In this document: positions 8,920 to 17,656 of the stretch, one piece after another
Layout of the letters: each line of letters opens with the position of its first letter
Position numbering within the stretch: position 1 is the stretch's first letter
NCBI GenBank assembly: GCA_024275095.1
Contig: JAJRZV010000033.1
Coordinates: 1 to 32,440, forward strand
Length of the DNA stretch: 32,440 bases
Direction of reading: 5' to 3'
From: a bacterium
GTDB lineage: Bacteria > JAJRZV01
Program-made: the position numbers and the translations under genes
The notes under the pieces: generated by a model
Database searches by the model: none
Seen by the model: only the letters and a program-made list of their open reading frames with translations
What the model was told of the DNA's origin: nothing

Positions 8920-9471
8920 ACCTTTGTTTCCCGGTGGATTGGGTACGACTGCGAACCGGTTTGAAAGGAGAGACCGACAGCTTTCATGAGTTCTCGTAGC
9001 GGATTCATCACCCTACCCTGTCGAAAATCGATAGTTGAAATGATACACCTGCAAGGACGAGGATGGGAGACGTAAGCAACGAATTCGTCTGTCGTGATGC
9101 ACATCCGTCCGGACCAAAATGAAAAAACTTTCTCCCTGCTTTACGTCCAACTTGCCGATAGAGGCATCACTCGATGAAGAAATAATCAGTGACAGGTAAA
9201 ATTCAAGCCGGGGACTGTGTAAAAGGTGCGGATTGTCCCACGCTGCTTTTGTGTTTTCCGAAAGCCGCGGAAGTGCTCAAGCGATGGTGGCGGGTGGAAC
9301 TCCTCGCCTTGTGAGTGGACATGGATTTCAGGGTCCCGAACTACAGGTGTCGCCCTCACGGCTTTTGCGCCAGAGGAACTTGTTAAGTTAGTGCTAAAAT
9401 GCATTCAATGGTATAGTGAAAAATGGGTTGGATGACGTGATTGAAAAAAGAGATTCTACGTGGAGGTTTTC
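8920..9471. other. Intergenic stretch of about 550 bases without a convincing gene
   Basis: This region lies between two divergent genes, so it must hold both promoters. Short ORFs on both strands (for example 9186-9404 minus and 9226-9435 plus) have no family resemblance and look like shadows. GGGGACTGTGTAAAA near 9210 resembles the ends of some IS256-family elements, but no matching inverted end, transposase fragment or target duplication is visible. GGAGG at 9462-9466 is the ribosome binding site of the following lipoprotein gene. Confidence 0.4.
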
Positions 9472-10635
9472 ATGAAAGGACCGAGCAGGTATTTCGTTAC
9501 GGCTGGTGTCGGGCTTTTGCTGCTTTTAGCAGGTTGCAGTAACAGCGGACATACTACAGCCGGGGAAGGCAAACCTGATGGTACAGGCGTAAGTGGCGAT
9601 TTTTCCACTGAACTTATAGCATCCAAGGGCTCTTTTCCCGCCGTGGCGGTGGATGGCGACGGCAATCCACACGTGTGTTTCTATGACTACACAAGCGGAT
9701 ACGTTATGTACGCCTCACGCACCACCGCTGGCTGGAAACTTACCCAGATAGAACGGGTGGCTGACGATGATGGTTCCATAGGTGACGGCGGCAGGTGCTT
9801 TATCGCCGTAGATTCTTCGGGTGATCCCTACCTGTGTTATTACAGCTTCAGAGACTCGCAGTTTAAACATGCCGCATTGTCCGGATCGACATGGACAATC
9901 AACACCATTGCTTTACCTGTGGATCCCGATAGCTCATCCGGACAGCCCTATACTCCTTCTTATAATTGTTCCATTGCCGTAGACGCGGCAGGTAACGCAC
10001 ACCTGGCAGTTGGCATGTGGGGAACCATGGGTGCGGCGCTGGGTTACTGGAAAACCGGGATGGCGGAAGCCGTGGTTGTGGACTCCTTGTATGGAAACAC
10101 CGGACGGCACAACGCAATTGCCGTCGATGGTGACGGCAATCCCCACATCGTTTATGAAAATGGCCAGAGTCCGAACTTGCATTATGCCTTCTGGAACGGC
10201 AGCAGCTTTGATATCCAGACGATAGGGCCCATGTCTCTCGTTTACTGGGAAACCCGCCTTTCGGCCCTCTACATGGACAGCAACAATCTTCCCCACGCTT
10301 TTTATTACAACGATAAGTTCGTTCATGCATATTCGGACGGCACCACGTGGATCACGGAAAATATCCCTTACTCCTCTTCTTATCCTTCACTTTCCATGGC
10401 TGGCGATCCCACGGATCAGCCCCACGTGGCATTTGTAGCGGCTGACACCGGCAGCCTCACCTGGCTCATACACGGCCAGCGAACTTCCAGCGGATGGGTT
10501 TTCGACAATGTTGAGGATGATGCTTCCGATACGGATGCCTGCTCCATTGCCGTGGACGCGGCAGGAGGAGTTCATATCGTGTATGCCCGGCAGGAATCCA
10601 GCGACACATCCGTCAAGTATGCATATCGTCAGTGA
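9472..10635 (+). CDS. Secreted lipoprotein with seven propeller-like repeats
   Basis: Predicted lipoprotein of 387 residues. The hydrophobic signal ends in LLLLLAGC, a good lipobox. The track's GTG start at 9460 lies in the Shine-Dalgarno itself; ATG 9472, five bases after GGAGG, is preferred. The mature part consists of seven similar units of about 42-55 residues, each with a core like IAVDGDGNPHIVYE, followed by an aromatic-rich strand (LHYAFWNG) and a final strand (FDIQTIG). Examples are AVAVDGDGNPHVCFY, FIAVDSSGDPYLCYY, SIAVDAAGNAHLAVG and SIAVDAAGGVHIVYA. Seven units fit a seven-bladed beta-propeller. Function is unknown: extracellular binding, or an adhesin-like or sensor role, is possible. 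It stands alone and converges on the P-type ATPase gene. Confidence 0.85.
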   Translation: MKGPSRYFVTAGVGLLLLLAGCSNSGHTTAGEGKPDGTGVSGDFSTELIASKGSFPAVAVDGDGNPHVCFYDYTSGYVMYASRTTAGWKLTQIERVADDDGSIGDGGRCFIAVDSSGDPYLCYYSFRDSQFKHAALSGSTWTINTIALPVDPDSSSGQPYTPSYNCSIAVDAAGNAHLAVGMWGTMGAALGYWKTGMAEAVVVDSLYGNTGRHNAIAVDGDGNPHIVYENGQSPNLHYAFWNGSSFDIQTIGPMSLVYWETRLSALYMDSNNLPHAFYYNDKFVHAYSDGTTWITENIPYSSSYPSLSMAGDPTDQPHVAFVAADTGSLTWLIHGQRTSSGWVFDNVEDDASDTDACSIAVDAAGGVHIVYARQESSDTSVKYAYRQ

Positions 10636-10656
10636 AGCGGCAGGCCTGCCCGTGGA

Positions 10657-10724
10657 CTGGATACCCCATGGGATTGTATAACCCGTTGCAGGACATTACC
10701 TCTATGAGCTTTTGCGGTATCCAG
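10657..10724. repeat. Inverted repeat CTGGATACC / GGTATCCAG between convergent genes
   Basis: Perfect 9-base arms at 10657-10665 and 10716-10724, separated by 50 bases, fill most of the gap between the convergent lipoprotein and P-type ATPase genes. A further perfect palindrome, GGCAGGCCTGCC, sits just outside at about 10639-10650. There is no T-run, so it is not a classic intrinsic terminator. Confidence 0.5.
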
Positions 10725-10732
10725 GCGAGTTT

Positions 10733-12626
10733 TCAGGACTTTGCCACGCGTAAACCGTTGGCCACTGCCAGAAGTTCCGAAACTTCGTGAAAGAACACTG
10801 CCATGGCGACACTCATGATCCCCGCAAGAGCTGAAGGGATGAGCACGGCCAGAACCAGCAGGGAAAAAACGATGTTCTGAGCGCTTATTCTGCGGGCTTT
10901 TTTGCCCAGGCTTATGGCAAACGAAACCTTACCGATATCGTCGCCCATGAGTGCAACATCAGCAGCCTCGATGGCGGCATCTGTACCTGCAGTTCCCATG
11001 GCAATGCCTACGGTAGCATGTGCCAGGGCAGGAGCATCGTTGATGCCGTCACCGACCATGGCGACTGCACCGTACTTTTTTCCCAGTTCTTTTACCGCCT
11101 TCACTTTGTCTTCCGGCTTGAGATTGGCTCTCACGTCATCCAGTCCCAATTCTGTCGCAATCGCCCGGGCGGTTATTTCGTTATCTCCTGTGAGCATGAT
11201 TGCCCTGACACCCATCCGGTAGCTCGTTGATAATTTCTTTTGCCTGCGGACGAATTTCATCCCTGATAGCAACGATGCCCTCAATGCCTGCTTCTGTTCC
11301 GATAAGCACAACCGTCTTGCCCTGATTTCTTAAGGTTTCAAGCTGTGGAGTGACCCGGCTGTCAAGTTCTGATTTCCTGAACAGTTCCTCCTTTCCTGCG
11401 TAAATGATTTTGCCCTGGACCTTTGCTTTGGCTCCGTAGCCTGCAATAGCGGCGAAATTTGTCACGTCTAAACTTTCGATCCCTCTCTCTTGTGCTTTTT
11501 TGATAATTGCTTTGGCCAGAGGATGTTCTGAGTACTTCTCTACACTGTAAGCCAGAGTAAGTAGTTCAATTTCATTTCCGTTTAAGGGGATAACGTCCGT
11601 TACCACAGGTATTCCTTTCGTGAGCGTTCCGGTTTTGTCCATTGCTACCACCCTGATCTTTCCCAGATTTTCCAGATGAGTTCCGCCCTTGATAAGGACC
11701 CCGTTCCGTCCCGCCCTTCCGATGCCTGCGGCAATGGCCACCGGGGTGGACATCACCAGAGCGCACGGGGCAGCTGCAACAAGAAGTACAACTGCCCTTG
11801 TGGCCCAGTGGGAGAGGGGTGCACCAGCCAGGAAGGGTACAATTACAAGTAATAAGGAACTCAAAAGAACGAACGGGGAATATTTTTTTCCAAACTTCTC
11901 GATAAACAGCTGTTCCCTGCCTTTTTGTTCCTGTGCCTCTTCGACAAGGTGGATCATTTTTGCAAGGGTGTTGTTGTCAAAGGTGGCGGTCGCTCGAATT
12001 TTCAATACGCCGTCCTGGTTGATTGTTGCAGAGAAAACCTTCATGCCTTCTTTCTTTTCCACGGGTATGGACTCGCCGGTTACCGATGCCTCATTAATGC
12101 TGGAGCGACCTTCAATGATGATGCCGTCCGTCGCGATGGATTCGCCCGGCCTCACAACGAAAACATCCCCCTCCTTCAGTTGTTCCGCGGGGACGGTGAC
12201 CTCTTCGCCGTTTTTCAGAACCCTTGCTTCCTTGGGAGCAAGGTCGAGAAGTTTTCTTATCGAGGCTCTCGTTCTCGCGTAAATGTACTCTTCCAGTCCT
12301 TCTGCCGTACCATAAAGAAACACTAAGAACGCCGCTTCATCCCACATGCCGAGAATAGCTGAACTCACGGTAGCGGCTATCATGAGAATTTCTATGCCGA
12401 TTTCTTTCTCTTCAACAAGCTCTTCAATGCCTTCGCGAGCCCAGTGATAACCGCCCAGCAGGATTGCCGCGACGTAAAGGATAATTCCGGGAAGTTGGGA
12501 GATAATACCCACCCGTGTAAGACCGAAAGTTGTACTGGTCAGTAACCCGGCGATCAGCGCGTTTCTCATTGGAGGATGTGCATACCATTTGCCTTCAAAA
12601 ATTTCTTTTCTTTCGTCCGTGTCCAT
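10733..12626 (-). pseudogene. P1B-type heavy-metal-translocating ATPase, interrupted by a frameshift
   Basis: Metal-exporting P-type ATPase in two frames. The upstream part (11181-12626) carries the membrane helices, actuator motif TGES, TM4 motif AAPCALVMSTP, phosphorylation motif DKTGTLT (Asp332 in the track ORF) and the EHPLAKAI nucleotide-binding motif. The downstream part (from about 11220 to 10733) carries LTGDN, VGDGINDAPAL and the last helices with HEVSELLAVANGLR. The break lies at about 11214-11222, where EIINEL should run straight into RMGVRAIMLTGD; one extra or two missing bases explain it. No N-terminal HMA metal-binding domain is present, as in the P1B-4 group, but the TM4 signature is APC rather than SPC and TM8 reads HEVSE rather than HEGxT. 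ATG 12626 fits GAGGA better than ATG 12632. This is a sequencing error or a recent lesion. Confidence 0.88.
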
Positions 12627-12719
12627 TTTCATTTCCTCAAAAAATTAATAGCACGGATTTACAAATTGATTTCCGCGTGTGTTGCAGGGTATATGTCTAA
12701 ATTGAATTTGTCCTGAATT

Positions 12720-13202
12720 TTACGCATCCACGTGTACAATCCAGAAGGCGTTTGTTCTTCCGCTGGTCTGAAGCAAAAGTTCATATTTCCCAGGTGAAAG
12801 ATTCCGGGGAATCCGGAACTCCACACTTCTCAGTGTTTCGCCTTTCTGCAGATATCTTTGCATGAGCACAACCTGGTTGCCGGCATTTCGTGGGTTCCTG
12901 ATAACGACACGGATTTCAGCATCAGCTGGTGCGGGTTCGTTGAGGTTCATGCGTATTCTCTGGCCCCGCCGCGTGCGCAGTTCCTTTTTGGTGGCGTAGA
13001 TGCATCCTGTGTGGAAATCGATGATGAGTGCCACCACTCCCGGTACAACTCCTGCCAGCAACCACGCACAATCCATTACCAGTACTTCGGGGTCTATGAT
13101 GCCAGTGCGCCTGCCCAGCCTTTCGGGATAGAGGATGTAGCCACACTGGAGGTGAACGAAACATGCAAGCAGAACCAGAAATAAAAGCCACTTTGCCTTC
13201 AT
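12720..13202 (-). CDS. Small envelope protein of unknown function
   Basis: Predicted exported protein of 160 residues. The N terminus (KAKWLLFLVLLACFVHLQCGYILYPERLGR) is a signal peptide with a Cys at residue 20, though the lipobox is poor. A conserved-looking block, GYILYPERLGRRTGIIDPEVLVMDCAWLLAGVVPGVVALIIDFHTGCIYA, matches a family of small proteobacterial lipoproteins sometimes mislabelled as polyribonucleotide nucleotidyltransferase. The C-terminal half is beta-rich (EIRVVIRNPRNAGNQVVL ... VEFRIPRNLSPGKYELLL). GAGGAGG six bases before the ATG supports the start. Its function is unknown. It lies upstream of the metal ATPase on the same strand, with about 90 bases between. Confidence 0.72.
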   Translation of the reverse strand: MKAKWLLFLVLLACFVHLQCGYILYPERLGRRTGIIDPEVLVMDCAWLLAGVVPGVVALIIDFHTGCIYATKKELRTRRGQRIRMNLNEPAPADAEIRVVIRNPRNAGNQVVLMQRYLQKGETLRSVEFRIPRNLSPGKYELLLQTSGRTNAFWIVHVDA

Positions 13203-13251
13203 GCAGGACCTCCTCTTTCAGAAATCTGGAAGTTGAATATAGTCGTTTTTC

Positions 13252-13914
13252 TCAGCCATTTCTACACCGAACCACAAGTTTGCCGGCTTTACGGGTGAAA
13301 CACGCAGTGAAGATGTCGGAAGAGTCGGATCCTTGAGGGGTGTAAAAAGTGATTTCCCGGGGTTTGAATTTGTGCTTTGAAAAGGCTTCAAGCGCATCTG
13401 TGAGCCGCTGCGAAGGAAATACGATCCAGGCGACTCCCGCTGGCTTAAGTGCGTACCGGCATGCGAAGGTTACGTCGTTGATGTTGAGCAGTAGTTCGTG
13501 TTTTGCAGCAGTGCGCTCCAGAGAAGGGGATGGGCGCCCCTTGCCTGCAGGAATGTAAGGCGGGTTGCACACCACCGTATCGAACGTTCCCGGCGCGAAG
13601 AGCTCTTTTATTTTTCTTGCGTCGCCTTACCTGAATTCCACAAGTTCTTCCAGGTCGTTGAGCCGTGCGTTTGCACGCGATATTCTGACCAGCCGGGGAA
13701 ATATTTCAACACCTGTAACGCGGCACCTGTGCTGCAGAGCGAGGTAGAGAGCAATAAATCCCGTACCGCTTCCTATCTCAAGCACCCTGCTTCTTTCCCG
13801 GACCCTTACAGCCCGTGCCAGAAGAAGGGAATCCCTGCCGGGCTTGAATGGCAGCCCCGGCTCCTGAAGGAGCCGGACGTTGTCTATGGTAAAGTATCCG
13901 GCGATAGTCTTCAG
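13252..13914 (-). pseudogene. TrmN6-like N6-adenine methyltransferase, one in-frame TAA
   Basis: SAM-dependent methyltransferase related to the tRNA1(Val) A37 N6-methyltransferase group. Reading the minus strand from 13914 gives KTIAGYFTIDNVRLLQEPG, then the SAM motif VLEIGSGTGFIALYLA, then EFR followed by a TAA at 13627-13629. The same frame continues with GDARKIKELF, the catalytic NPPY motif and a normal C terminus. The only internal defect is this stop, where CAA (Gln) would fit. There is no ATG or GTG at the expected 5' end. The best placed codon is CTG 13912-13914, which overlaps the SRPBCC stop as CTGA, where an ATGA junction would be expected. The ORF track shows only the C-terminal half (13252-13575). 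The choice between decay, sequence error and readthrough is open. Confidence 0.85.
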
Positions 13915-14375
13915 GCTTTTTCGATTTCTTTTTTCAGATTTTCGAGATACCCTCCCATGACCTTGGAGATGGCCTTTTCAACATACGGCCTGGCCATCTT
14001 TTTTGCAAAGCGCGGGATGGGCAGGTGAGCGACGGTTCTCACCTTGAGGGTGATTTGCGTACCCTTTCCTTTCTTCTTGAGACAGAACTCGCCTTCGACA
14101 TCGGTGTTGCCTTTTCCGGGCACGGAGCGCCAGGCCACGCGCTTGCCTTCTTCCAGTTCAAAGTCGGTTTCGTATTCCGCTGCAATTTCTATACCCATGG
14201 CCCCGGTGGGCTTGAATTTCCAGTGGTAGCGGTTTTCACCGGTTTTCTTGAAACTCTGAAGTTGAGGCACCATTTTCTTTACTTTGCTGAAATCTGCAAG
14301 CACCTTATATACATCCTTTGGGGACTTGTCCACTGTGGTTTTTTCTTCAAATTTCACTTCTACGTCTGCCGCCAT
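13911..14375 (-). CDS. SRPBCC (START-like) family protein
   Basis: A 154-residue protein of the SRPBCC/CoxG/polyketide-cyclase-like superfamily, whose helix-grip fold binds hydrophobic ligands. The family pattern is seen in TTVDKSPKDVYKVLADFSKVKKMVPQL at the N terminus, the central strands YHWKFKPTGAMGIEIAAEYETDFELEEGKRVAWRSV, and the long C-terminal helix ARPYVEKAISKVMGGYLENLKKEIEKA. The track starts at 14456, but AAGGAGG lies at the right distance before ATG 14375, giving MAADVEVKFEEK. The ligand is unknown. The gene overlaps the 5' end of the broken methyltransferase gene, so the two probably shared a transcript. Confidence 0.85.
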   Translation of the reverse strand: MAADVEVKFEEKTTVDKSPKDVYKVLADFSKVKKMVPQLQSFKKTGENRYHWKFKPTGAMGIEIAAEYETDFELEEGKRVAWRSVPGKGNTDVEGEFCLKKKGKGTQITLKVRTVAHLPIPRFAKKMARPYVEKAISKVMGGYLENLKKEIEKA

Positions 14376-14511
14376 GTCCGCCTCCTTTTTTGGCTGTAAT
14401 TTTAACTGACCGTGAAACAGGATAGAAGAAAAGATGATACAAAGAGTGTTCGGCACGTTGAAGTCGTTTCTCGGTTTTTAAGTAAACTCTATACCCGGGA
14501 ACCGGCAGACG

Positions 14512-14540
14512 TTGAAGCCTGGGGGACCTTTCAATATAAT
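14512..14540 (+). promoter_or_regulatory. Sigma70-type promoter for ilvE
   Basis: TTGAAG at 14512-14517 and a perfect TATAAT at 14535-14540 are separated by 17 bases, the optimal spacing. Transcription would start near 14547 and give a leader of about 20 bases before ATG 14569. TTGAA at the -35 and TTCAA just before the -10 form a short inverted repeat across the promoter. Confidence 0.75.
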
Positions 14541-14568
14541 AAGTTCATTTCCTGTCAGGATAGAGTGA

Positions 14569-15513
14569 ATGGAGAAGGTTGAGAAAATCTGGTTTGATGG
14601 CGAATTCATTTCCTGGGATGATGCACAGGTCCACGTGCTCACACACACTCTTCACTACGGCCTCGGCGTGTTCGAGGGGATACGCTGTTACCGCTGCGAT
14701 TCCGGGCGAACGGCTGTGTTCCGCCTGCGTGAGCACGTAGAGCGACTCTTCAATTCAGCCAAAGTCGTGGATCTGAAAATTCCTTATTCGCTGGGAGAAA
14801 TAGAGGATGCCATACTGGAGACCATCAAGGTTAATGGACTGGAGGAAGGCTATATCCGTCCGCTGGTGTTTATCGGTGACGGAGCGATGGGGCTTTACGG
14901 TTATGAAAACCCTGTTCACACGGTTATCGCCGTGTGGCCCTGGGGTGCGTATCTTGGTGAGGAAGGCCTTGAAAAAGGCATCCGTGTAAAAATTTCTTCT
15001 TATACCCGCCACCATGTAAACACAGCCATGACAAAGGCGAAAGTCTGCGGCTACTATGTGAATTCCATTCTGGCCAAGAAGGAGGCCAAGGACCACGGCT
15101 ACGACGAAGCCCTTTTGCTGGATACGGAAGGTTATGTGGCAGAAGGTAGCGGAGAAAACATTTTTATTGTCCGGCACGGTGAGCTGAAAACGCCGCCTCT
15201 CACATCCATTCTGGAAGGCATTACCCGCGATACGGTTATACGCATCGCGCGACATCTCCAGATACCGGTGCGCGAGGAGCGATTCACGCGCGATGAACTG
15301 TACATGGCCGATGAGGCATTTCTCACCGGCACGGCTGCTGAAATTACACCCATAAGGGAGGTTGACGGTAAGGTCATTGGAGAAGGACGAAGGGGAGAGG
15401 TTACCGCTTTGATTCAGAGGGAGTTTTTCGATATCGTGAAGGGCCGCAAGCCTCTGTTCGAAGAGTGGCTCACCTACGTGGGGGAGGTCCGCTGTGAAAC
15501 AGGTAGTGGTTAA
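14569..15513 (+). CDS. ilvE: Branched-chain amino acid aminotransferase
   Basis: PLP-dependent transaminase that makes or degrades leucine, isoleucine and valine using glutamate/2-oxoglutarate. At 314 residues it is close to the usual 304-309. Class IV aminotransferase motifs are clear: FEGIRCY near 36-41, the probable PLP lysine at about 158 in [22 protein letters not shown] near 192-201, [10 protein letters not shown], and the C-terminal [22 protein letters not shown] weak Shine-Dalgarno (AGGA) precedes ATG 14569, behind a strong promoter. The last residues after LTYV are an extension produced by the 20-base overlap with the next gene, whose ribosome binding site (GGGGAGG) lies inside ilvE. 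The two proteins are therefore translationally coupled. Confidence 0.94.
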   Translation: MEKVEKIWFDGEFISWDDAQVHVLTHTLHYGLGVFEGIRCYRCDSGRTAVFRLREHVERLFNSAKVVDLKIPYSLGEIEDAILETIKVNGLEEGYIRPLVFIGDGAMGLYGYENPVHTVIAVWPWGAYLGEEGLEKGIRVKISSYTRHHVNTAMTKAKVCGYYVNSILAKKEAKDHGYDEALLLDTEGYVAEGSGENIFIVRHGELKTPPLTSILEGITRDTVIRIARHLQIPVREERFTRDELYMADEAFLTGTAAEITPIREVDGKVIGEGRRGEVTALIQREFFDIVKGRKPLFEEWLTYVGEVRCETGSG

Positions 15514-17653
15514 GGGCGGATCTGTTACGGTAGAGGAGTACCCGCCTCCCCGTCCCGGTCCTGGAGAGGTGCTCGTACGCAACGCCTATTCGGTTATATC
15601 CACGGGAACAGAGCGAACAGCGGTAAAGGCTTCTTCCGGCAGTCCGGCTGTAAGAGCTCTTAAAAACCGGGAGCTGATCCAGAAGTTCATTACAAAGGTG
15701 CGTACCGAGGGAATAAAACCTGCTGTGCGCAAGGCCATGGAAAAACTCTCTCCCTCAGCTCCCCCTGTAACCCTGGGATACAGTTGCGCAGGAGAGGTGG
15801 TGGCTGTGGGAGATGATGTGATGGACATCACACCCGGTATGCGCGTGGCTGCTGCCGGAGTGGGTTACGCCTCGCATGCGGAATACGTACGTGTACCACG
15901 CAACCTGGTGGCGCGTGTTCCCGAAGGAGTGGATTTGAAGGAGGCAGCTTTCACCACAATCGGTGCCATTGCCATGCACGGGCTGAGGCGTGCAGGTGTG
16001 ACTCCCGGTGAGACAGTGGTTATTTACGGACTGGGTCTTCTCGGGCTGCTGGCACTGCAGATGGCGAAAGCCTGGGGCCTGAAAACAGTGGGTGTGGATA
16101 TTGCTGATGAGAAACTGAAAATTGCCGTGGAGCTCGGGTGTGACCTTGTGCTCAAGCCGGATGGTGACATGGAGCAGCGCGTGAAAGCCTTTACAGGCGG
16201 TTTCGGTGCGGATGCATCAGTGGTATATGCTTCCACCACTTCCAATGAGCCGGTAAATCGTTCCATGGGCATGCTGCGGCACAAGGGCCGGGTTGTCGTG
16301 GTGGGTGATGTGGGACTGGCCCTTTCCAGGGCTCTCATGTATCCACAGGAAATTGACGTGTTTATCGCCACATCGTACGGCCCTGGCCGTTACGATCCGC
16401 TTTACGAGGAGGGCGGCATCGATTATCCCATCGGTTACGTGCGCTGGACGGAAAACCGCAACATGGAGCATTTCCTGTATATGCTGAGCGCAGGCCAGGT
16501 AAAGGTGGAGCCCCTCATAACGGGTGTGTATCCGGTGGATGATGCGCCTCGTGCCTTTGAAGAGGTGAAGTCAGGTAGACACATCGGTGTGCTTTTCCAG
16601 TACACCCCACCGGAGGAGGTATCCCTGCCTGTGATGACGCGTTCGCAGCAGGTACCGAAAAATGGCAGGATTACATTAGCCTTTGTTGGCCCCGGTGCTT
16701 TTGCAAAGGCTGTTCACCTTCCCAACTTGAAAAAGATGGGAAGGGAGTTTTACCTGAAGTATCTGGTGGGCCGTAATCCTGTAAAGACGGCAGAGGTTGC
16801 AGATAAGTTCGGCTTTGAAAAAGCATGTACGGACCTCCAACCAGTGCTGGAAGACGATTCGGTTGATCTGGTGATCCTGTCCACACCCCATTCCCAGCAT
16901 GCAGAACAGGTGGTAAAGTCACTCATGGCAGGCAAGGCTGTATTTGTGGAAAAGCCCCTGTGCGTCACGTTCGAGGAACTGGAAGAAATTCGGAATGTTC
17001 TTGCAGAAACCGGCGGACGCATCGCTGTAGGATTCAACCGCCGGTATTCTCCCTTTGCCCGTTCGCTGAAGCAGCTTATGGAACACACAGGAGAGCCCGG
17101 GCACGTGCTTTACCGCGTAAATGCCGGGTATCTTCCCCCTGACCACTGGGTTCATAAAAAAGAAGAAGGCGGGCGCCTCATAGGTGAGGGCTGCCATTTC
17201 ATCAATTTCTTCATTTTTCTTACGGGATCCGAGCCGCTGAAGATAAACGCACAGGCTATCCCACCTGATGGTGCGCGGTACGTGGAACCTGATTCCTTTA
17301 CTGTGTCAATGCTTATGAAGGATGGAAGTCAGTGCACTCTTGTGTACACAGCAAGGGGACACACGACCCTTGCCAAGGAATACGTAGAAGTTCACACGGG
17401 CGGTGTCTCTGCTGTGATGGACAATTTCGTGGCACTTAAGGTTTACGGGAGTCAGAAAGACCTTCCTTCCGGGGTGTCCAGCATGCGCCTCAGTGAGCAG
17501 AACAAGGGTCTTGTAGAAGAGTTGCAGGAACTGGTGCGTTTCCTGCGGGGTGAGGAAAACACACTGATTTCGAATGAAGAATGCATTGTTTCCACAGAAG
17601 CAACCCTCATTGCTCACAGACGGCTGAGAGGTAACGAAGAAGAAAAAGGGTAA
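15494..17653 (+). CDS. Bi-domain oxidoreductase: MDR dehydrogenase fused to Gfo/Idh/MocA
   Basis: A 719-residue fusion of two dehydrogenase-like units. Residues 1 to about 370 are a medium-chain (alcohol-dehydrogenase-like) reductase with [15 protein letters not shown] and the nucleotide-binding [18 protein letters not shown]. The usual catalytic zinc ligands and structural Cys cluster are not seen. Residues about 395-710 are a Gfo/Idh/MocA oxidoreductase with Rossmann motif [16 protein letters not shown], the conserved EKPLC and the substrate-side [11 protein letters not shown]. This architecture is known from surface-polysaccharide gene clusters. Here it is coupled directly to ilvE with no sugar genes nearby. 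GTG 15494 follows GGGGAGG by five bases. Substrate unknown. Confidence 0.9.
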   Translation: MKQVVVKGGSVTVEEYPPPRPGPGEVLVRNAYSVISTGTERTAVKASSGSPAVRALKNRELIQKFITKVRTEGIKPAVRKAMEKLSPSAPPVTLGYSCAGEVVAVGDDVMDITPGMRVAAAGVGYASHAEYVRVPRNLVARVPEGVDLKEAAFTTIGAIAMHGLRRAGVTPGETVVIYGLGLLGLLALQMAKAWGLKTVGVDIADEKLKIAVELGCDLVLKPDGDMEQRVKAFTGGFGADASVVYASTTSNEPVNRSMGMLRHKGRVVVVGDVGLALSRALMYPQEIDVFIATSYGPGRYDPLYEEGGIDYPIGYVRWTENRNMEHFLYMLSAGQVKVEPLITGVYPVDDAPRAFEEVKSGRHIGVLFQYTPPEEVSLPVMTRSQQVPKNGRITLAFVGPGAFAKAVHLPNLKKMGREFYLKYLVGRNPVKTAEVADKFGFEKACTDLQPVLEDDSVDLVILSTPHSQHAEQVVKSLMAGKAVFVEKPLCVTFEELEEIRNVLAETGGRIAVGFNRRYSPFARSLKQLMEHTGEPGHVLYRVNAGYLPPDHWVHKKEEGGRLIGEGCHFINFFIFLTGSEPLKINAQAIPPDGARYVEPDSFTVSMLMKDGSQCTLVYTARGHTTLAKEYVEVHTGGVSAVMDNFVALKVYGSQKDLPSGVSSMRLSEQNKGLVEELQELVRFLRGEENTLISNEECIVSTEATLIAHRRLRGNEEEKG

Positions 17654-17656
17654 AAT

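Noticed and set aside
9186-9404. Remnant of an IS256-type element suggested by GGGGACTGTGTAAAA
   Set aside because: No transposase motif, no second inverted end and no target duplication are visible; the match is short.
10657-10724. Intrinsic terminator serving both convergent genes
   Set aside because: The loop is 50 bases and neither side has a T-run.
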